Shown here piece by piece: positions 1-6,068 of a stretch of DNA of 8,279 nt. Positions within the stretch are counted from its first letter, which is position 1. Every line of letters starts with the position of its first letter. A program made the translations under genes and the position numbers. Location: positions 1 through 8,279 of the forward strand of contig JANOLJ010000183.1 in the NCBI GenBank assembly GCA_031419715.1. The letters run 5' to 3'. The notes beneath the pieces were generated by a model. It made no database searches. It was not told where the DNA came from and saw nothing but the letters and a program-made list of their open reading frames with translations. The stretch is from JAEMQF01 sp031419715 (GTDB taxonomy: Bacteria > Pseudomonadota > Gammaproteobacteria > Burkholderiales > Burkholderiaceae_C).

Positions 1-161
1 TGCGGCGGACCGCCCATCATGCCGGCCATGCCTGCCGGCATGCCCGCCATTTCCATCTTGGTGGTCATTTCCCAGAATTCGCCAGTGGCTTCGGCAGCCA
101 GCGCGGCTGTGCCGAGCTGGGACAGGATCGTGGCGATAACAAGACTCGGCACTAAGTTCAT
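1..161 (-). CDS. DUF3617 family secreted protein (N-terminal part, runs off left edge)
   Basis: The first 53 codons of a minus-strand gene are present; the rest lies left of the window. The product opens with a hydrophobic signal peptide of about 22 residues, with a likely cleavage site after ALA. A GEFWEMTTKMEM stretch follows, then a Met/Gly/Pro-rich run (MAGMPAGMAGMM). Proteins annotated as DUF3617 start in this way, with a GxxWExTxKMEM-like opening just after the signal peptide, and they are predicted to be periplasmic or exported. Function is unknown. The start codon at 159-161 is supported by a strong Shine-Dalgarno sequence, AGGAGG at 168-173, six bases upstream. It is co-directional with phnY but separated by 94 bases and has its own ribosome site, so it need not belong to the phosphonate operon. 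The family call rests on a short N-terminal match only. Confidence 0.7.
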   Translation of the reverse strand, partial: MNLVPSLVIATILSQLGTAALAAEATGEFWEMTTKMEMAGMPAGMAGMMGGPP

Positions 162-255
162 GAATTTCCTCCTATGGACGCTGAAGGCACACTGAGTGAA
201 TCATCCCTCCGTTTGCGCAATGCGGCTCGCGTTGAGACTGCGCTAACCCGACCGA

Positions 256-1704
256 TCACCAAGGGAGGGAGTAGGTTTTCACATTCGTGAAGCTCTTGCA
301 CGCTTCCTGCACGCCTTCCTTGACGCCGGTACCCGAGTCCTTGATGCCGCCGAATGGCGTCACCTCCAACCGGTAGCCCGGTACTTCCCATACGTTGACG
401 GAGCCGACGTGGAGCTGACGCACGAAACGCATGACGTCGTCCAGCCGGTTCGTGCACACACCCGAACTCAGACCGTACAAGGTGGAGTTGACTTGCGCAA
501 TCGCGTCGTCCACGCCTTTGAACGTGATGATCGGCGAGACCGGGCCGAAGGTCTCTAGTCGCACCACTTCCATCTCGCCGCGCGCCCGGTCGATCAGCGT
601 CGGCGAATACAACGCGCCGTCGCGCGAATTTCCGTGCAGCAGCCGCGCGCCGTGCGCTACCGCATCATTGACGCGGCGCTCGAACAGCGTGGCGGCTTGC
701 ACGTCGATCACCGTGCCCATGTCCACCGCCGGGTCGAGCGGGTCGCCGTAGGTCCAGGCACGCGTCTTGGCGAGCAGGGCTTCGGTGAACTCGACGGCAA
801 TCTTCTCGTGCACGAAGATGCGTTTCACCGCCGTACAGCGCTGCCCCGAGTTCTTGTACGAGCCGCTTGCCGCAAGGTCGGCCGCCTTGCCCACATCGGC
901 GTCGTCCATCACGATCAGCGGGTCGTTGCCGCCGAGTTCCAGCACCTGGCGTTTGTAAACCGCCTTCGCCGCGATGTACTTGCCGATCGCCACACCGCCG
1001 GTGAACGTCACCATGTCGGCGTGTTCATTGGTCAGCATCTCATCGGCAATCTCGCTCGGGTCGCCGGTGATCACGCTGAGCATCGGCGGCGGCAGCCCGG
1101 CTTCATACAGCACGTCGGCGAGCACGAGGGCGGCCAACGGCGTCTTTTCGCTGGGCTTGAGCACCATGCGGTTGTTCGTCGCGACTGACGGCGCAACCTT
1201 GTGGATCACCTGATTCAGCGGGTGGTTGAACGGCGTGATCGCCGAGATCACACCAAGCAAGGGTTCCCGCATCGTGTGCACGCGGCGCTGCTTGCCATGG
1301 TGCGTGAGGTCGCAGGAGAACGACTGGCCGTCATCGACGAGCGCTTGCTGCGCGGCGAACAGCAGCACGTCGGACGCGCGACCCACTTCGTACAGCGTGT
1401 CCTTGATGCACAGGCCCGCCTCTAACGTGATCAGCCGCGCGATCTCGTTCTTGCGCGAGGCGATGATGTCCCCGGCTTTCATCAGGATCTTGTAGCGCTC
1501 ATGGCGCGTCAGCACCGGCTTGTACTGGCGCGCGATGTGGAAGGCGCGCCGCACGTCGGCCACCGTCGCCCGCGGCACGGTGGCCACCAGCTCGCCGGTG
1601 TAGGGGTAGCGGATTTCGATGATCCGCTCGGAATAGACCTTCTCTGCGCCGATGCGCATCGCTTCTCGCAGTGGGGCATCGACAACTTGAGTGCGTACTG
1701 TCAT
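256..1704 (-). CDS. phnY: Phosphonoacetaldehyde dehydrogenase
   Basis: A 482-residue NAD(P)-dependent aldehyde dehydrogenase of full family length. It is predicted to oxidise phosphonoacetaldehyde to phosphonoacetate in the cytoplasm, the middle step of the PhnW-PhnY-PhnA route for 2-aminoethylphosphonate. Visible aldehyde dehydrogenase landmarks are Asn160 in TPFNHPLN (oxyanion hole), Lys183 in KPSEKTP (cofactor), the FTGG turn at 234-237, Glu256 in LELGGNDP (general base), Cys290 in NSGQRCTAVKR (nucleophile) and Glu384 in LETFGP. The LELGGNDP and NSGQRCTAVKR wording is typical of the phosphonoacetaldehyde subfamily. Arg109, Arg289 and Arg445 lie where I recall basic residues contacting the phosphonate in Sinorhizobium meliloti PhnY; this was not aligned. 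The start is four bases after the phnA stop and has no good Shine-Dalgarno sequence, so translational coupling to phnA is likely. The neighbouring phnA makes the substrate assignment much firmer than the fold alone. Confidence 0.93.
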   Translation of the reverse strand: MTVRTQVVDAPLREAMRIGAEKVYSERIIEIRYPYTGELVATVPRATVADVRRAFHIARQYKPVLTRHERYKILMKAGDIIASRKNEIARLITLEAGLCIKDTLYEVGRASDVLLFAAQQALVDDGQSFSCDLTHHGKQRRVHTMREPLLGVISAITPFNHPLNQVIHKVAPSVATNNRMVLKPSEKTPLAALVLADVLYEAGLPPPMLSVITGDPSEIADEMLTNEHADMVTFTGGVAIGKYIAAKAVYKRQVLELGGNDPLIVMDDADVGKAADLAASGSYKNSGQRCTAVKRIFVHEKIAVEFTEALLAKTRAWTYGDPLDPAVDMGTVIDVQAATLFERRVNDAVAHGARLLHGNSRDGALYSPTLIDRARGEMEVVRLETFGPVSPIITFKGVDDAIAQVNSTLYGLSSGVCTNRLDDVMRFVRQLHVGSVNVWEVPGYRLEVTPFGGIKDSGTGVKEGVQEACKSFTNVKTYSLPW

Positions 1705-1708
1705 GGCG

Positions 1709-2965
1709 TCACAGCGTCCCGTTGATTGCGAAGTCGAAGATGCTGTAGCTCTTCAGCGTCTGCGTCGTCTTGAGCTGGTAGGCCTCGTTCAACGCATGGC
1801 TCAGGATGAACGGCACCTGGGCCTCTGACGTGCCGCCATGCGTGCGCAGCCGATGGCCCTGCAAACCCTTCAAGTCGTGATCCTTCTTTGACGCGCCGAT
1901 GCACACATTGCTGCGCGCAATCACGGCGACGTCGCCTTCACGGTCTGCCGGCATGTCGAACACGCGGCACACGGTCGCCTTGTCCATCGCTTCTTCAACG
2001 CCGTCCAAGCCGCGCACCACGTCGATGACCTGCTGTGGCGTCGCCCGGCCGCGGCACCAGACGCGAACAAAACCGCCGAGCGCGCCATGGTGGGCGACGA
2101 AGGCGTCGGTGATCGGGCAGATCACCTTCACGTCGCCCGCGCCGAACTTCGCGTCGAGCACGTCTTGCAGCCAGATCACGTTGGGCTCACCGTTCGCATT
2201 GCTTTTGTCGTTCATGCCGTGGTCGGCGATCAGGCCCACCGTGGCACCCGCCGCCGCGAGGCGGCCGAAGCAGGCGTCGAGCTGCTGATAGAAACGCCGC
2301 GCTTCCGATTCATGCGGTGCGTATTTGTGCTGCACCCAATCGGTGAGCGAGAGGTACAGCAGGTCCGGCCGGCGCTGCTCCAGCAGCTTGATGCCGGCCT
2401 CAAGAACGAGCAGCGACAGTTCCATCGAATACATGTCGGGCTGGGCCATGCCAACGAATTCGAGCACGTTCTCGATGCCGTTTTCGGCGAGCGTGCAGCG
2501 CGACGCGAACTCCGAGGAAAACGACACATGGCCTTGTGAAATGTCCAGGCCCTTGGCCAATTGCTTGCGCAGCTTGTCTTTCGCCGTGATCGAGACGACG
2601 CGCGCGCCGGCCTGCGCGAAACCCGCGAGGATCGTGTCACCGCGCAGCAACTCGGGGCCCGTCATCACCACCGGCTGGCCGGTCGCCGTGTCGAGGTAGT
2701 AGTTGCCCGAGATGCCGTGCTTCGAGGCCGGCGTGCCCGTGATGATCGACATATTGTTCGGGCAGGTGAACGAAGGCATCGTGCCGTCGGCCACCGTGGC
2801 GAAGCCCTGCTGCATGAACCGGGCGATGTTCGGAATCGCGCCATCGGCCAGAAACTGGTGCAGGTAGGCCGGGTCGCCGCCGTCGATGCACACCACAGCG
2901 ATGGGGCGCAATGGCCAGCGGTAGGTGATGCCGTTGACGGTGATGGCTTGCTTGGAGGGTGTCAT
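1709..2965 (-). CDS. phnA: Phosphonoacetate hydrolase
   Basis: A 418-residue alkaline-phosphatase-superfamily enzyme predicted to cleave the C-P bond of phosphonoacetate, giving acetate and inorganic phosphate. The six metal ligands and the nucleophile expected for this family can be placed: Asp28 in VVCIDGGDP, Thr67 in PSFTCPNN (nucleophile), Asp209 and His213 in LTDWVQHKY, Asp248-His249 in ADHGMND, and His376 in RTHGGTSE. These agree, within one or two residues, with the positions I recall for S. meliloti PhnA (Asp29, Thr68, Asp211, His215, Asp250/His251, His377). No signal peptide is visible, so it is cytoplasmic. It is the first gene of a two-gene operon with phnY. The ATG at 2963-2965 keeps family length. 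Its ribosome site is weak (GGAA at 2971-2974, spacing five). A short palindrome lies 18-29 bases upstream of the start. Confidence 0.94.
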   Translation of the reverse strand: MTPSKQAITVNGITYRWPLRPIAVVCIDGGDPAYLHQFLADGAIPNIARFMQQGFATVADGTMPSFTCPNNMSIITGTPASKHGISGNYYLDTATGQPVVMTGPELLRGDTILAGFAQAGARVVSITAKDKLRKQLAKGLDISQGHVSFSSEFASRCTLAENGIENVLEFVGMAQPDMYSMELSLLVLEAGIKLLEQRRPDLLYLSLTDWVQHKYAPHESEARRFYQQLDACFGRLAAAGATVGLIADHGMNDKSNANGEPNVIWLQDVLDAKFGAGDVKVICPITDAFVAHHGALGGFVRVWCRGRATPQQVIDVVRGLDGVEEAMDKATVCRVFDMPADREGDVAVIARSNVCIGASKKDHDLKGLQGHRLRTHGGTSEAQVPFILSHALNEAYQLKTTQTLKSYSIFDFAINGTL

Positions 2966-2982
2966 GCGGGTTCCAGCGTGGA

Positions 2983-2994
2983 CCTAGTTCTAGG
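2983..2994. promoter_or_regulatory. Short palindrome upstream of phnA, candidate operator
   Basis: CCTAG-TT-CTAGG, five-base arms around a two-base centre, sits in the 130-base divergent region between phnA (minus) and the PEP-CTERM gene (plus). It begins 18 bases upstream of the phnA start. CTAG appears only a handful of times in the window, and a related CCCCTAGGACC lies in the phnS upstream region at 7048-7058. That makes a shared binding site possible. No clear -35/-10 pair was found for either divergent gene. Binding by any regulator is inference. Confidence 0.3.
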
Positions 2995-3095
2995 GATGGC
3001 GCATTGCAGCTTAATCGGATTCAATCCCCACAAAGAACTTGTCCCGTCCGCCATTGCTCTCGCCACGCGGCCGCCAGGTTCAACAGGGGGATTCC

Positions 3096-3647
3096 ATGAA
3101 GTGCAAGTCTATTGCGTTGGCTGCCGCGGTCGCAGCCTGTGTTTCACCGTCCATCGGTGTCGGCCAAACGACGCTTCAGCCTGCGGTCGTCGAAGATTGG
3201 GGTAGTCACGCCCTGCTGAGGCAGGAGCAGAGCGGCAGCGAACTGAGCCGGGGCCCGTTCGATCATGTGTTTCTCTTCGACATCGCCGACACATTCTTGG
3301 CATCGGCGGGGGTGAATCCGCTGGCCTTCCTGCAACCCACCTACACGATCGGAGGCGGCAAGGTCGAATTGTTCAAGAGCGACAATGACACAACGTTTGC
3401 GGGTGACTCCGGCGACACTTCAGTTGGCGCGTTCGATTTCGGTTCCACCGCCAACAGCGGTCAGTTCGGAAAAATCACCGCTGGCGAGTACTTCTATCGC
3501 GTGACGGGTGTCGCAACCGGCAATAGCGGTGGCCTTTACACCATCAGCTCCTCGATGAGCCCGACCCCCGAGCCCGGCACATTCGCCATGCTGCTGGCAG
3601 GTTTGGGTGTCGTGGGTTTCCTCAGCCGTCGTCGATTGCCGAGGTAA
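3096..3647 (+). CDS. PEP-CTERM sorting domain protein (FxDxF-like)
   Basis: A 183-residue exported protein with an N-terminal signal peptide (about residues 1-23). Its C-terminus is a classic PEP-CTERM tail: TPEPGTF at 157-163, a hydrophobic segment at about 162-177, then the basic end SRRRLPR. Such tails are recognised by exosortase, and the proteins are usually surface or extracellular components linked to exopolysaccharide. The body (FDHVFLFDIADTF near 55-67, then KVELFKSD, ITAGEYFYRVTG and GGLYTISSS) resembles the family named FxDxF PEP-CTERM proteins, whose molecular function is unknown. The ATG at 3096 is chosen because AGGGGG at 3085-3090 is five bases upstream and because the signal peptide starts there; an in-frame TTG at 3039 would put 19 non-hydrophobic residues in front. 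No exosortase gene is in the window. The gene converges on the fusion lipoprotein, 15 bases apart, with no obvious terminator between. Confidence 0.85.
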   Translation: MKCKSIALAAAVAACVSPSIGVGQTTLQPAVVEDWGSHALLRQEQSGSELSRGPFDHVFLFDIADTFLASAGVNPLAFLQPTYTIGGGKVELFKSDNDTTFAGDSGDTSVGAFDFGSTANSGQFGKITAGEYFYRVTGVATGNSGGLYTISSSMSPTPEPGTFAMLLAGLGVVGFLSRRRLPR

Positions 3648-3662
3648 ACGCAAGCACTTCGC

Positions 3663-5189
3663 TCAGCGCGCCTCGCGCGCCAACACTTCAAGCTGCCGCG
3701 ACAGCCGGTTGGCCTGCGCGTCCACGACAGTGATGGTGTGGCTACCCGCTGCGGCATCCAGCGCACGCTGGTGAAAGGTGCGCGTCGCGCCGACATAGGT
3801 ATCGTCGAAATGCCAGTGCAGCCTGGCGTTGCGGTCGCGGTGCACGGCTTCGAAGATCACGCGGCTCTTCGCTTCGGCGAGATCGACGGGAATGTAGAAC
3901 AGCTCCGTCACGTCGAGCGCGTAGCGGTTCCAGCGGTTCGATTGAGGCGCGGTCAGGTGGATCGTCTTGCGCCAGAGATAGCGCCCGACGCGGCCGAGGT
4001 CCTGCTGGCCATCAAGCTTGTTCACTTGAAGGAACTGGCCGACGTTGGATTCGAAAATGCGCAGCGCCGTCACATGCACGGAGCGCACATTCACCGCCTC
4101 GAACGGCACGCTCAGCACCGGGTTGTCCGGCAGGATCACGCCCTTGCCGACGAAGCGCACCTGGGGCTTGGCGCTGGCGAACGCGACTGTGTGCGTCGAG
4201 CCCGCCGCCATGCGTTCGCCCTTGGCGTTGCGCAGGCCCGCGTCGAGCGTGACGCTCACGTCGCCCTCGATGCCCTTGTCCGGGTAGACCTTGAGCACAT
4301 TGCCTTCGATGCGCTCGGTCGATGCGCCCGAGCCGAGCCGCACCAGCCCGCGCAGGTTCTGTTTCGGGTCGAGGCTGTCGGAGAAGTAGACCTGGATGTA
4401 CTGCTCCCCCGCGGCCTGCACCGGCTGCACCTGCGTCACCTTGAACTGGTTGCGCGCCGGCACCTCCACAGTGCGCTCGCCCTTGGTGCTCGCGCCCAGC
4501 GCCTCGCCGTCCCACTTGAGCACGACGCTCTTCGCCTCGCCCTGGCGCTCGATGCCGGCGATCGTGAATTCGCGGTTGCGCCCGTCGGCGTGGTGCTGCC
4601 AGGCGATCGCCAGGGGCTTGTCGAGAAAGCTTGCCGTGAGAACCTTCTCCACCTGTTCCGGCGCTTCGGTGTCGGCAGTGACGAGCGAGCCGCGCAGCAC
4701 GGACTGGGCTTCGTTTTTCGCATCGGTGTTCAGGCCGGCGACATTGACTTCGAACTGGCGCGGCTGCACTTGTGCGACGAATTCATAGGGTGCGAGCGTT
4801 TCGCTCAGGCCGAGCAGGCCGGTGGGCTTGACGGTGAAGCGGTAAAAGCGCCCGGCTTCCAGATCCTTGCTCGGCGAAAGCACAACTTCACGCGGGCTGG
4901 TGAACGTGGCGCTTCCCGTGACCGCCGGGTTCGCCGAGAAGTTCTTGTCGGCGCTCGTGCCCACGCCAGAGGGCTCGATCACGTCGCCCGCGAACACGAC
5001 CCGGATCGTCGCCTTGCGCGACACGATGCCCACCGTGTGCGAGCTGATGATCTGGCTCCACGCCGGGTTTTGTGGGGCGACGGTCGGCGGCGCGACCGGC
5101 GCCGCAATGGGTTTGCGGTCGCAGCCGGCAAGCAAGCCGGCGAGCACCACCAAGGCGATCCAAGACGTTTGCGAAAGCGAGCGGCGCAT
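3663..5189 (-). CDS. Alpha-2-macroglobulin N-terminus fused to PBP1C C-terminal domain, lipoprotein
   Basis: A 508-residue lipoprotein that looks like two gene ends joined. Residues 1-23 form a lipoprotein signal with lipobox LAGC (Cys23). Asp at +2 suggests inner-membrane retention by the E. coli rule. Residues about 45-430 match the N-terminal domains of bacterial alpha-2-macroglobulin (YfhM type): SHTVGIVSRKATIRVVF at 50-66, VRFVGKGVILP at 344-354, FEAVNV, FLQVNKLDG, VGRYLWRK at 401-408 and WNRYALDV at 420-427. Residues about 432-505 match the C-terminal domain of penicillin-binding protein 1C (FEAVHRD, LHWHFDDTYVGATRTFHQ, HTITVVDAQANRLSRQ). The thioester and receptor parts of the macroglobulin, and the glycosyltransferase and transpeptidase domains of PBP1C, are absent. 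The start at 5187-5189 is preferred over an ATG eight codons upstream because GGGGAG at 5195-5200 sits five bases before it. The open frame is intact, so it may be expressed. Whether it functions is unknown. Confidence 0.82.
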   Translation of the reverse strand: MRRSLSQTSWIALVVLAGLLAGCDRKPIAAPVAPPTVAPQNPAWSQIISSHTVGIVSRKATIRVVFAGDVIEPSGVGTSADKNFSANPAVTGSATFTSPREVVLSPSKDLEAGRFYRFTVKPTGLLGLSETLAPYEFVAQVQPRQFEVNVAGLNTDAKNEAQSVLRGSLVTADTEAPEQVEKVLTASFLDKPLAIAWQHHADGRNREFTIAGIERQGEAKSVVLKWDGEALGASTKGERTVEVPARNQFKVTQVQPVQAAGEQYIQVYFSDSLDPKQNLRGLVRLGSGASTERIEGNVLKVYPDKGIEGDVSVTLDAGLRNAKGERMAAGSTHTVAFASAKPQVRFVGKGVILPDNPVLSVPFEAVNVRSVHVTALRIFESNVGQFLQVNKLDGQQDLGRVGRYLWRKTIHLTAPQSNRWNRYALDVTELFYIPVDLAEAKSRVIFEAVHRDRNARLHWHFDDTYVGATRTFHQRALDAAAGSHTITVVDAQANRLSRQLEVLAREAR

Positions 5190-5295
5190 CACTACTCCCC
5201 AGTTGAGCCGCACGGACTCTAGCGGGGCATTGGAGGCGACTTGACCACACGCGCCCGCGGCGATAGCGCGAGCGTGCGGAATTCTCGCTGCGCGC

Positions 5296-5309
5296 GGGCC
5301 CGCCGGCCC
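5296..5309. other. GC-rich hairpin downstream of vapC
   Basis: GGGCC-CGCC-GGCCC forms a five-pair stem with a four-base loop, 8-21 bases past the vapC stop. There is no U-run on either strand, so intrinsic termination is doubtful. The rest of 5190-5316 is GC-rich, with no gene and no recognisable promoter for the lipoprotein. Confidence 0.25.
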
Positions 5310-5316
5310 TGGGGGC

Positions 5317-5727
5317 TCACGACGGTTTGAACGGGTTGCGTATCGTCAACTGTCGTTCGATGACTTGGCCGACCTGCAGGTCTTCCGAGTAGAGCGTCTT
5401 GCAGCCGGCAGCCAAGGCTGCCGAGACGATGAGCGAGTCGTAGATCGAGGAGCCGTGGCGCTGCGCGATCCGCATCGCGCGATCATGCGTTTCGATGGTC
5501 ACTGGCTGGACCGCGCAGACGGCCCGGATCTGAGCCAGGATTTCGTGAATTTCGATCCACGACATGCGCAGCTTGCGCGAAGCGACCGCCACGAACTCGT
5601 TCAGAACTTGCACGCTGATCGTGCCGCCCGTGGCGAGCAGTTCTTCCGCCCGATCCGCCTTGGCAGTGTCCGCCGACAGCAGATAGAGAAGCACGTTGGT
5701 GTCGAAGAAGGCTTCACCGCCGTTCAT
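5317..5727 (-). CDS. vapC: PIN-domain ribonuclease toxin, VapC type
   Basis: A 136-residue PIN-domain protein of normal VapC length, predicted to be a metal-dependent endoribonuclease and the toxin of a type II toxin-antitoxin pair. The acidic residues of the PIN active site are visible: Asp9 in FFDTNVLLY, Glu44 in VLNEFV, Asp97 in SSIYDSLIVSAAL and Asp116 in YSEDL. No truncation or missing catalytic residue is seen, so it is probably active. It is the second gene of the operon. Its ATG lies inside the 3' end of the antitoxin gene, with a 14-base overlap and no strong Shine-Dalgarno sequence. This implies coupled translation and lower toxin output. The RNA target cannot be read from the sequence. 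Confidence 0.92.
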   Translation of the reverse strand: MNGGEAFFDTNVLLYLLSADTAKADRAEELLATGGTISVQVLNEFVAVASRKLRMSWIEIHEILAQIRAVCAVQPVTIETHDRAMRIAQRHGSSIYDSLIVSAALAAGCKTLYSEDLQVGQVIERQLTIRNPFKPS

Positions 5728-5947
5728 TGACTTCTATTCGGTCGAACTTGAAATCGGCGGGCAGTCGGCCACGGTACTTGCGTATTCGGGCCAACAAGTC
5801 ACGCGCTCCGGGCGCCTTGTCGACCGCGAATGTACGGTCGCCTTTGACGTGAATGTCAATGTTGTCGCCAGGCTTCAGACCAAGCGCCTCGACCACCGCG
5901 GCCGGCAGGCGAACTGCCAGACTGTTGCCCCACCTTGCGACTTGCAT
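5714..5947 (-). CDS. vapB: AbrB/MazE-type antitoxin, VapB
   Basis: A 77-residue antitoxin. Residues 1-44 form a swapped-hairpin AbrB DNA-binding domain (RWGNSLAVRLP at 5-15, LGLKPGD at 22-28). Residues about 45-77 (ARDLLARIRKYRGRLPADFKFDR) are the charged tail that normally wraps around the PIN toxin and neutralises it. It should bind the operon's own promoter, alone or together with VapC. The near-perfect 28-bp palindrome starting ten bases upstream is the obvious site. The start is supported by GAGG at 5953-5956, five bases upstream of the ATG. The gene overlaps vapC by 14 bases, the usual antitoxin-first arrangement. Confidence 0.93.
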   Translation of the reverse strand: MQVARWGNSLAVRLPAAVVEALGLKPGDNIDIHVKGDRTFAVDKAPGARDLLARIRKYRGRLPADFKFDRIEVNERR

Positions 5948-5957
5948 GATTGCCTCG

Positions 5958-5985
5958 ATGATCTACATTGATCGATGTAGATCAT
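5958..5985. promoter_or_regulatory. 28-bp palindromic operator of vapBC
   Basis: Two perfect 11-base arms (ATGATCTACAT and its reverse complement ATGTAGATCAT) flank a six-base centre, TGATCG, which is itself symmetric except for its outer pair. The site is 10 bases upstream of the vapB start. A -10-like TATGAT on the minus strand (5981-5986) overlaps one arm, so a bound VapBC complex would block RNA polymerase. I could not find a convincing -35. Position, symmetry and the AbrB-type antitoxin downstream make autoregulation the natural reading. Confidence 0.8.
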
Positions 5986-6068
5986 ACGCTTCGAATTCGC
6001 GACGCGGTGTGCCCAGCCACTTCAATCAGAACTTCTTGCTCATCGCTTGTGGGCTTCGTCACTGACAG

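Noticed and set aside
18..42. Perfect nine-base inverted repeat CATGCCGGC / GCCGGCATG
   Set aside because: It falls in the Met-Ala-Gly-Met-Pro repeats of the DUF3617 protein and is explained by repeated codons.
2997..3007. TGGCGCATTGC resembling a sigma-54 promoter
   Set aside because: The GG and GC elements are too close; the -24/-12 spacing is wrong.
3666..3682. GCGCG-CCT-CGCGC inverted repeat at the convergent gene ends, as a terminator
   Set aside because: A short stem inside the lipoprotein coding end, with no T-run on either side.
3738..5222. A 494-codon open frame on the plus strand, opposite the lipoprotein
   Set aside because: Its composition (His/Arg/Ala/Val-rich, no domains or signal) is that of an antisense shadow in GC-rich DNA. 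The minus strand has lipobox, ribosome site and recognisable domains.
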